A stretch of 33,017 nt of DNA from an uncultured Bacteroides sp. GTDB taxonomy: Bacteria; Bacteroidota; Bacteroidia; Bacteroidales; Bacteroidaceae. This document shows, piece after piece, positions 27,787-33,017 of the stretch. Positions within the stretch are counted from its first letter, which is position 1. Each line of letters begins with the position of its first letter. The stretch covers positions 1 through 33,017 of the forward strand of contig CASFRN010000059.1 of assembly GCA_949296855.1 (NCBI GenBank). Reading direction: 5' to 3'. The notes below the pieces were generated by a model. The model saw nothing but the letters and a program-made list of their open reading frames with translations. It had not been told where the DNA came from and did not search any database. Made by a program: the position numbers and the translations under genes.

Positions 27787-28419
27787 TTATTTGTTTACGG
27801 TTACGGTAATTGGTGAATGTTTCACATATACCCGGTGAGGCGCACGCCCTTCGATGCCGATAAGGTGTGCTTTCACCCATTTATTCAAGTCGCGCCAGGC
27901 GGTGGTTTTGGGAAGTCCGGCCAGTTCGCTGTATGCTTTCAGGGTGATATATACATGGTCTTCCAAATACGATAGGAGGAGATTCTGCCTTTCCTCTTCT
28001 GAATACGCCTTCGGATTCCGTTGGATTTTCTGTCCGGCAGGCGCGCGGAGCACGTTTCCATAGCATTGCTTCGCGAATTTCTTCGAAGCCGTGAGCCGTA
28101 TTTTGCCGAATTGGATGGACTGGGCATGTATGTCCGAAGGGTCGTACACCTCGGTGTTGGCTTTGAGCGAGACCGAAGCCGTGCCGATATTCCCTATCTG
28201 CACCCGGTATCCGTCTGAAAGAAGATGTGCGGTCCAGTACTCTATTTCGTCCATTACGGCAAGGATAGTCCCCTTGCTCAATCCCGAATGGTTCGCGATT
28301 TTCTCGGTCAGCTTTTCAAACGTAACCGTTCCTTTCGACACGATGCGCGGATAAAGCCGTTGGGAGTTTTCGTCAGTATTCGACGGAGGGGCAGGCAGGA
28401 AATCATAAAAAGCATTCAT
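27787..28419 (-). CDS. HU-like DNA-binding protein with C-terminal helix-turn-helix
   Basis: A 210-residue protein. Residues about 1-125 resemble the Bacteroidetes HU-like (HU-HIG) DNA-binding family: TVTFEKLTEKIANHSGLSKG, TILAVMDEIEYWTAHLLSDG, VQIGNIGTASVSLKANTEV. After a basic linker (about 126-140), residues 143-200 have a helix-turn-helix or winged-helix pattern, LKAYSELAGLPKTTAWRDL and NKWVKAHL. Such two-part proteins may act as nucleoid protein and local regulator; the function of this one is unknown. It starts at 28419 with no recognised -7 box upstream, but three spaced palindromes lie 55-111 bp upstream and may be its operator. Confidence 0.8.
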   Translation of the reverse strand: MNAFYDFLPAPPSNTDENSQRLYPRIVSKGTVTFEKLTEKIANHSGLSKGTILAVMDEIEYWTAHLLSDGYRVQIGNIGTASVSLKANTEVYDPSDIHAQSIQFGKIRLTASKKFAKQCYGNVLRAPAGQKIQRNPKAYSEEERQNLLLSYLEDHVYITLKAYSELAGLPKTTAWRDLNKWVKAHLIGIEGRAPHRVYVKHSPITVTVNK

Positions 28420-28473
28420 GATAATGTAATAAATAAAGGTTTATAATCTGTTATCGGCTGTCTTCATTTTATA

Positions 28474-28530
28474 TTCCGCCGGCCGGAATGTATATTCCAC
28501 CTGCTGGAATGTATGTTCCGCCAGCCGGAA
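28474..28530. promoter_or_regulatory. Three 15-bp dyads at exact 21-bp spacing, probable operator array
   Basis: TTCCGCCGGCCGGAA (28474-28488), TTCCACCTGCTGGAA (28495-28509) and TTCCGCCAGCCGGAA (28516-28530) start exactly 21 bp apart, two helical turns. Arms are TTCCG/CGGAA; in the middle copy both arms change together to TTCCA/TGGAA, keeping the symmetry. Flanks are TATA-like. The array is 55 bp upstream of the HU-like gene start. The bound protein is unknown; the HU-like protein itself is one candidate. Confidence 0.65.
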
Positions 28531-28680
28531 TATAAAACTAATCCGTCTGTAAAGATAATGCAATCCAAAGGCGAAAGCAAATAGTTTTGGGAAAAAATGA
28601 GAAAGTTTGTCTTTTACTTACGTATTTACCGTTTATGCTGTTATTGTCAATCAGAAATAAAGCTATTATCTCATTCTAAG

Positions 28681-28850
28681 AGCCTGTTTAACTTTTCCGA
28701 TAAAGTTGTATTATCAGGTCTCTTTTGAGTTTGTTTCCGGTCTGTTTTCCCGATTTTATGCGTCAGATAGCCGCTATCCTCCTTATAAAATCAGAAGAAT
28801 ATCCTCGAAAACAACCCTCAAAATAAACCTGAGCAAAATTTAAACAGGAT
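28681..28850. mobile_element. 170-bp MITE with 5-bp target duplication
   Basis: The ends AGCCTGTTTAACTTTTCC (from 28681) and, inverted, ATCCTGTTTAAATTTTGC (to 28850) match at 15 of 18 positions. The direct repeat CTAAG flanks both sides (28676-28680 and 28851-28855), as after a transposition. There is no coding content. The right end overlaps the last codons of the amidase-like gene and provides its stop. Confidence 0.85.
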
Positions 28851-31710
28851 CTAAGCAAAAGAAATTTAAGACGCTTTGCATCAGGCGGGCGCGGGCGTCG
28901 TCTTCACGGATGCACTCGAAGGGGAAGCCGAGGGCAAAGACGCGGCGGGTGCCCGGACAGGCTACGGCGGCAGGGGCGTTGGTGCCTGTGTAGAGATAGG
29001 CGGCGAAAGCGTTTCCGGTGGGGGTCAGGCTTTCGGGAGCGGGCACGGCGTAGGTCTCGGCATCGGCACGGCGGGCGATGCGGAAACGGAGATGGGTGCC
29101 GTAGACCTCATCGGCGGGCGAATGGCGCAGGCTGCCCCCGTAGGTGTAATGAAGGACGTTGCGCAGGAACGTTTCGCTTGCCATGCGGCTTCCGGTATAG
29201 GTGCCGCTTACGAGGAGGCTTCCGCCCGCTTCGCAATACGCCGTGAGTGTTCGTTCGATGGCGGGGCTGAGGGGACGGTCTTCGCCTCCGCGGATAAAGT
29301 CGACGATGGGGTACGGGCGGAGGTCGGTAGAGCCGCTTTCGAGGGTCTCGGCGCTGCACGACACGAACGACCAGCCTCCCGCTTGCTGGATGGCTTTGCC
29401 GTGGACGAAGGGATAGTCGAAGGTGTTTCCGGCGATGCGCTTGCCCTCCAGTTCGCTTCCGCTATAGCCCAGTCCGCCTTCGGTCTCGATGCCGATGCGC
29501 GAGCGGTCGAAGCTCTGCTGGTATCCGCAGAAGGCGGTGGTGCCGAGGTAGGGGATGCCGGGGTCTGCCGCGATGTCGAAGCCTTGGCGGGTGGCGGTCT
29601 CTACGGCGGCGGGCGCGGAGGTGCGGCGGAATCCGTTCACGATGAGCACGGTGCCGCGGCTATGGGGGGCACGGTATGCCGAGAGGGTTTCGGAAGGGAA
29701 GCTCTCGCCGCCCCGGTTGACCGCCGTGACGCGGAAGCTATAGACGATGCCCGGTTCGGCTTCGAAAGTATAGCGGGGTTCGCGCACGTAGGTACCGTTA
29801 TCGAATCCGCCCCGCCCCACACGGGTATAGACCACGTAGCCTTCCGCGCGGGCGGTTGGTTCGAGCGGGTCTTCGGCAGGGGTCCAGCGCAACTGGAACG
29901 TGTTCCGCTTCTTGCCTTCGTCGATGGCGAAGTGGGTGACGGGCAGGGGCTGTACGGTGTAGCGCGCGCCGTGCATCGTGGCGAGATATTTCAGCATCGT
30001 CTTATAGACCGAGCGGGCTACGGTGAACTTAAACGCAGGGTCGTAGCCCATCCGCAGGTCGGCGAAGTTTTGGTGCGAGAGGGTTTCTAATATCACCGAG
30101 GGCACGGCGGGCAGGCGCGTCTCGCTATAGTTGCGGTTCCACATCCCGCGGCGTGTCCAGCGGATGCCGAAGCGGGAGTCGATGTCGCGTTTCAGTCCCG
30201 TGAGGAGCATGTCGGCAAGGTCGCGCGAGGCGTAGCGTGAGATGCCGCTTGCCAGCCTCCCGTCGTTGAACCGGGTGGTGTAGATGCCCAGCGAGCCTAC
30301 AAAGGTGTCGTCTGCCTTGAACCCGGCGTCGCTATGCAGGGCGAAACTCAGTTCGAAGGGGATGCCAAGCCCTTTCTCGTGCGGGTTGAACACCGAGCCT
30401 CCGCTCAGGTAGTTGAGCATGAGCGAGCGGGCGTTGATGTCGTCGTTGTAGTCGTTCTCGCCTTCGCTCTTGCTATAGACCGCGTAGGGCATGCCTGCCC
30501 ATTGCGCCCAGTAGCGCGCTCCTTCCGCCCACCGGGGCATTCCGCTGGTGCGTCCTCCGCGGGCGATGTTGCCCATGCCGCCTCCGAAACGCACGGCGTC
30601 GGCGCATACCACGCCGTTCTGCTTGCTCTCGTTGCTGAGCACTACCATGCCGTAATCGTTCATGCCCGCATCGAACTCGAAGGTGCCCAAGTAGACCCAC
30701 GTGCCGCCTCCGATGCGCTGGTTCACGCGGAACTCGGTCACTCCTCCGTTATGGAACACGAGGTATTTGGCGTCGGTCACGCTCTCGGGGAGCGACTGGT
30801 AGCTCACGTACACGGCGTAGCGTCCCTTTTCGGGGATATTGGGAATCCATTCGGCAAATGCTTTTTCGGGTTTCTTGTGGGTGGGGATAAAGCGTGCGCT
30901 ACCGTCGCGGAACGGGTTTTGCCCGTCGGCATAGGTGGCTTTCCGCCAGGCGAATCCGGGCGCAGGTGCGTCTTGCCACACGTATTTCCGCTTGTAGTCC
31001 ACTTCCAAGTAGCGGCTTCCGGGCGTGCAGGTGTTGTTGTCTACGATGACTTCGTGCTCCTGTTCGTCCCGTTCGCGGGGGGTGAACACCACGGCTCCCG
31101 CGTTCTCCAACATCGGGATGAGGTAGGGGACTACGATGGAGCGCGTGTAGAGATCTTCGCATGTGCCGAAGAGGCGGGGGCGTTGCCAGCGCCATTCGCC
31201 CGTCTTGTTCTGATAGAAACGTCCGTGGCTTTGCCAAAGGGCGATGTGCCTTCCTTCCAGTCCTTGCGTAATGCGGAAGGGGCGCGAGAGGTTCTCGGTC
31301 CATGCGTCTCCCCGGTAGCTGATGTCTCCGTAGAGGCGGCTCTTGTCCTTGCCTTTCTCCCGGTAGGCGTTGGGGACGAGATGCCCGATGGGCATACCGT
31401 CGGCGTAGAGGGTAATGTCGTAGTAGTTTACCGGACCGGGAAGCGACTGGCGAAGGGTGCGGTAGGTGGCTTCTACGTTCGCCTCGGTAAAGGGTTGGTA
31501 TCCGAAAGCGTCGTTGGCATATACGTGCAGGGTTTTCTTCTGATGGTCGATGTCGAAACGGTCGAGCCGGCACGTGCCTATATCGGCATTCCCGGTCTGA
31601 TAATTCGTAAAGAAGTTTTCCAGCCGTTCTTCCACGTTCTTTTCGAGGCTTTGTGCCGGTGCGTGAAGGGTGAAGAAGCAAAGAAGGAGTATGAAGTTGA
31701 AGCGTTTCAT
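28840..31710 (-). CDS. Secreted amidase_3-like protein with golvesin-like insert and FN3 domain
   Basis: A 956-residue exported protein (signal MKRFNFILLLCFFTLHAPAQ). The catalytic fold looks like N-acetylmuramoyl-L-alanine amidase (cleaves the stem peptide from muramic acid) but is split. HIALWQSHG (His162), CEDLYTRSIVVPYLIPMLEN (Glu185) and VVFTPRERD come first, then a golvesin/xanthan-lyase type beta domain (about 245-378), then LHSDAG (His459) and PSVILETLSHQNFADLR with Glu542. A fibronectin-III domain follows (about 595-685), and the C-terminal third resembles a glutamine-amidotransferase-like fold (GTVLIVNGFRRTSAP). The start at 31710 opens the signal; the ATG at 31803 lies in a repeat. 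GC content is clearly higher than in the neighbours. The last codons and stop come from a MITE. The family is moderately certain; a peptidoglycan target is inferred. Confidence 0.8.
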   Translation of the reverse strand: MKRFNFILLLCFFTLHAPAQSLEKNVEERLENFFTNYQTGNADIGTCRLDRFDIDHQKKTLHVYANDAFGYQPFTEANVEATYRTLRQSLPGPVNYYDITLYADGMPIGHLVPNAYREKGKDKSRLYGDISYRGDAWTENLSRPFRITQGLEGRHIALWQSHGRFYQNKTGEWRWQRPRLFGTCEDLYTRSIVVPYLIPMLENAGAVVFTPRERDEQEHEVIVDNNTCTPGSRYLEVDYKRKYVWQDAPAPGFAWRKATYADGQNPFRDGSARFIPTHKKPEKAFAEWIPNIPEKGRYAVYVSYQSLPESVTDAKYLVFHNGGVTEFRVNQRIGGGTWVYLGTFEFDAGMNDYGMVVLSNESKQNGVVCADAVRFGGGMGNIARGGRTSGMPRWAEGARYWAQWAGMPYAVYSKSEGENDYNDDINARSLMLNYLSGGSVFNPHEKGLGIPFELSFALHSDAGFKADDTFVGSLGIYTTRFNDGRLASGISRYASRDLADMLLTGLKRDIDSRFGIRWTRRGMWNRNYSETRLPAVPSVILETLSHQNFADLRMGYDPAFKFTVARSVYKTMLKYLATMHGARYTVQPLPVTHFAIDEGKKRNTFQLRWTPAEDPLEPTARAEGYVVYTRVGRGGFDNGTYVREPRYTFEAEPGIVYSFRVTAVNRGGESFPSETLSAYRAPHSRGTVLIVNGFRRTSAPAAVETATRQGFDIAADPGIPYLGTTAFCGYQQSFDRSRIGIETEGGLGYSGSELEGKRIAGNTFDYPFVHGKAIQQAGGWSFVSCSAETLESGSTDLRPYPIVDFIRGGEDRPLSPAIERTLTAYCEAGGSLLVSGTYTGSRMASETFLRNVLHYTYGGSLRHSPADEVYGTHLRFRIARRADAETYAVPAPESLTPTGNAFAAYLYTGTNAPAAVACPGTRRVFALGFPFECIREDDARARLMQSVLNFFCLDPV

Positions 31711-31750
31711 GTCAGTTAATAGTTGATAATTAATAGTTAATAGTGAAAAT

Positions 31751-31847
31751 GAATATCCGCAAAAACAATGTAGGGGCGTATTGCATACGCCCGAATGCAC
31801 CAACTATACAGGTGGATGTTTTCAGGGCGTATGCGATACGCCCCTAC
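31751..31847. repeat. BIME-like two-hairpin repeat, copy 4 (variant arms)
   Basis: The outer left arm is GAATATCCGCAAAA. The core 31770-31847 has GGGCGTAT-TGC-ATACGCCC and GGGCGTAT-GCG-ATACGCCC between GTAGGGGC and GCCCCTAC. The inner half of each stem differs completely from copies 1-3, yet each is fully self-complementary. The spacer still matches the family (GAATGCACCA, GGTGGATGT). Confidence 0.8.
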
Positions 31848-31853
31848 AACCAT

Positions 31854-31882
31854 GTCACGCCGGATTTGTAATCCAGCGTGAC
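31854..31882. repeat. Separate hairpin GTCACGC...GCGTGAC
   Basis: GTCACGC-C-GGATT-TGT-AATCC-A-GCGTGAC: 12 of 13 stem positions pair around a 3-base loop. It follows the two-hairpin repeat by six bases. No T run is present on either side. It resembles a REP-type unit more than a terminator. Confidence 0.6.
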
Positions 31883-31939
31883 GGACGTTATGACCATATC
31901 AATCACTACCGTCATTAATTCTTCACTATTCATTATTAA

Positions 31940-32497
31940 CTATACGTTCTCTCCTAAGTCGAACCGTTCGGGATGTTTGCCTTTGAACGGCTTGAAGTAG
32001 AGCTTGATTTCGTGCATGTCCCGTTCGATGTCTCCGCTGGCATACAGGTATTTTTCGGCTCGGATGCATTTCTTCTCGTAATCGATGCCCACGAGCACGA
32101 TGGGGATTTCCGCTCCTTGTGCGATGTAGTAGAAGCCCCGTTTCCAGTTCGGATTGGGCGAGCGGGTGCCTTCGGGCGTGATGGCGAGGTGGAATTTCTT
32201 GCTTTCCTTTGCTTGCCGGATAATCTGGTCGACCAGCGATGTATGCTTGTCGCGCCGCACGGGGATGCCTCCCATCCACCGGAACAGGATGCCCAAGGGG
32301 AAGAAGAACCATTCTTTCTTCATCATGAAGCCCGACTCGCGCCCGATGGCGGAGATGAAGAGCTTGCCTATGAAAAGATCCCAGTTGGTGGTATGCGGCG
32401 CGGCACAGAACACGCATTTGTCGAAATCCGGAATCGAGACATGCGCTTTCCAGCCTAATACCTTATAATAAATGAATCGGCAGAGGGCTTGTTTCAT
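31940..32497 (-). CDS. 1-acyl-sn-glycerol-3-phosphate acyltransferase-like protein (PlsC family)
   Basis: Membrane-associated acyltransferase expected to move a fatty acyl group to lysophosphatidic acid or a related acceptor. The 185-residue protein has the HX4D catalytic motif HTTNWD (His35, Asp40), the acceptor-binding GGIPVRR (76-82) and the TPEGTRSP block (108-115), the order typical of the family; ending soon after the core is short, as in the small Bacteroidetes members. The N-terminus has no strong membrane helix. Its ATG overlaps the stop of the 94-residue gene by four bases (ATGA type), so the two are translated together. The exact acceptor lipid cannot be inferred. Confidence 0.88.
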   Translation of the reverse strand: MKQALCRFIYYKVLGWKAHVSIPDFDKCVFCAAPHTTNWDLFIGKLFISAIGRESGFMMKKEWFFFPLGILFRWMGGIPVRRDKHTSLVDQIIRQAKESKKFHLAITPEGTRSPNPNWKRGFYYIAQGAEIPIVLVGIDYEKKCIRAEKYLYASGDIERDMHEIKLYFKPFKGKHPERFDLGENV

Positions 32498-32778
32498 GCT
32501 TGTTCTTTATCGGCTAATTCATCTGCTTTGGTGAAGATAGCATTGATTCCTTCCGCGAAATCGGTTCTCAGTTTCTTATAGAACTCTTTCACATTATTTG
32601 GCTCGGTATGGCTGATGCGGTTCACGATGTCATTGTGCAGGTCGATGATGTCTGCCAAAAGTTGGTCGTATGCCGGGCGTTTTTCTTCCTTGGCACGGCT
32701 GATTTCCCACAAGATGAAACCTGTTACAGAACCTGATGTATACTTGACGAATTTCTTAAGTTCTCTTCTCTTTGCCAT
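32494..32778 (-). CDS. Small conserved-looking helical protein, unknown function
   Basis: A 94-residue soluble protein with mainly helical, charged sequence (MAKRRELKKFVKYTSGSVTG at the start; YDQLLADIIDLHNDIVNRIS and FYKKLRTDFAEGINAIF later). No domain is recognised. The four-base overlap with the plsC-like gene indicates a two-gene operon. The upstream region has TATCTTTA on the minus strand (32823-32830), one base off the -7 consensus, 45 bp before the start. The operon is divergent from the gene beginning at 32983. Confidence 0.75.
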   Translation of the reverse strand: MAKRRELKKFVKYTSGSVTGFILWEISRAKEEKRPAYDQLLADIIDLHNDIVNRISHTEPNNVKEFYKKLRTDFAEGINAIFTKADELADKEQA

Positions 32779-32900
32779 AATCGTATGTGTTTAAAAGTTA
32801 ATGAATGGGGTTGATTGTGGGGTAAAGATAAGGTTTTTGATTGGAATAACCGCTTTTCTCCGCGAAAAAATCTTTTCGGGCGATTTTTTACGGCAGACTT

Positions 32901-32931
32901 TTTGAGATTCCAAAAAAAAAGACGAAATTTG
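32901..32931 (+). promoter_or_regulatory. Promoter for the gene at the right edge
   Basis: TTTG (32901-32904), a 19-bp spacer and GAAATTTG (32924-32931) match the Bacteroidetes -33/-7 layout with one mismatch (G for T at the first position of TAnnTTTG). The ATG at 32983 is 51 bases further on. Confidence 0.6.
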
Positions 32932-32982
32932 CGAGAAAGAAAAAACATAAACAAAATACACCTTTTTTAAAAGAAAACAATT

Positions 32983-33017
32983 ATGACGAAAAGTGCATTA
33001 CAAATTGCGAGAGCTGC
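32983..33017 (+). CDS. Start of a gene, probably PPi-dependent phosphofructokinase (partial)
   Basis: Only MTKSALQIARA and part of the next codon are inside the window. This opening resembles what I recall for Bacteroidales diphosphate-fructose-6-phosphate 1-phosphotransferase, which makes fructose 1,6-bisphosphate with pyrophosphate in glycolysis. The evidence is short and the identity should be treated as tentative; the existence of a gene start is supported by the promoter upstream and an A-rich leader. Confidence 0.45.
   Translation, partial: MTKSALQIARA

Larger units (their letters stand above)
31713..31935. repeat. Nested inverted repeats between the amidase and plsC-like genes
   Basis: This 230-bp gap is almost wholly repeat. 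AGTTAATAGTTGATAATTAA and AGTTAATAGTGAA on the left are answered by TTCACTATTCATTATTAACT on the right (about 31925-31940), an imperfect outer pair. Inside lie the fourth two-hairpin repeat and a further hairpin. No promoter matching TAnnTTTG was found for the amidase gene. Confidence 0.55.

Noticed and set aside
28420-28680. Possible -7 box for the HU-like gene
   Set aside because: No exact CAAAnnTA (minus-strand TAnnTTTG) match was found in this stretch, so no promoter is called despite the palindrome array.
28876-31719. Long plus-strand frames (404 and 461 codons) opposite the amidase-like gene
   Set aside because: The high GC of the gene suppresses stop codons on the other strand. No signal peptide, domain or promoter supports them.

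Overview
The window looks like a chromosomal segment of a gut-type Bacteroidales bacterium (Bacteroides, Phocaeicola or a close relative). The grounds are a SusC/SusD pair, BACON domains in front of a GH5 enzyme, an HU protein with a C-terminal helix-turn-helix, an amidase with a golvesin-like insert, and many promoters of the Bacteroidetes type (-7 box TAnnTTTG, sometimes with -33 TTTG). The species cannot be fixed from sequence reading alone.

Layout. Positions 1-5.3 kb hold housekeeping genes: a YbiT-like ABC-F ATPase (+), then on the minus strand a cytidine deaminase, a large RluA-family pseudouridine synthase and ispE of the MEP pathway. Positions 5.5-11.3 kb carry two secreted glycosidases on the minus strand: a GH3 beta-glucosidase with its own strong promoter, and an SGNH-esterase/GH95 fusion. 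Positions 11.5-17.3 kb are a compact MFP-RND-OMF efflux operon (minus). Positions 18.3-27.1 kb are a polysaccharide utilisation operon on the plus strand: SusC, SusD, a multi-domain surface glycan-binding lipoprotein, and a BACON-BACON-GH5 lipoprotein, closed by a hairpin terminator. GH5 (subfamily 4-like), GH95 and GH3 together fit a beta-glucan such as fucosylated, O-acetylated xyloglucan: cut at the surface, import through SusCD, then periplasmic removal of acetyl, fucose and glucose. The substrate is inferred. No sensor/regulator gene for the locus lies in the window. Positions 27.2-28.4 kb hold a decayed type I restriction (HsdR) remnant and an HU-like gene. Positions 28.8-31.7 kb hold a GC-rich amidase-like exoprotein; 31.9-32.8 kb a plsC-like acyltransferase overlapping a small conserved gene; and at the right edge a plus-strand gene begins that is probably PPi-dependent phosphofructokinase.

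The most distinctive content is between the genes. Four copies of a two-hairpin (BIME-like) repeat sit at 4.3, 8.1, 17.3 and 31.8 kb, with arm changes compensated within each hairpin. Two MITE-like elements are present: one carries an upstream ATG in front of the GH5 gene, and the other, with a 5-bp target duplication, supplies the stop codon of the amidase gene. Three 15-bp dyads spaced exactly 21 bp apart, with a symmetric base exchange in the middle one, lie upstream of the HU-like gene and look like an operator array. Other inverted repeats lie at 5.4 and 11.4 kb.
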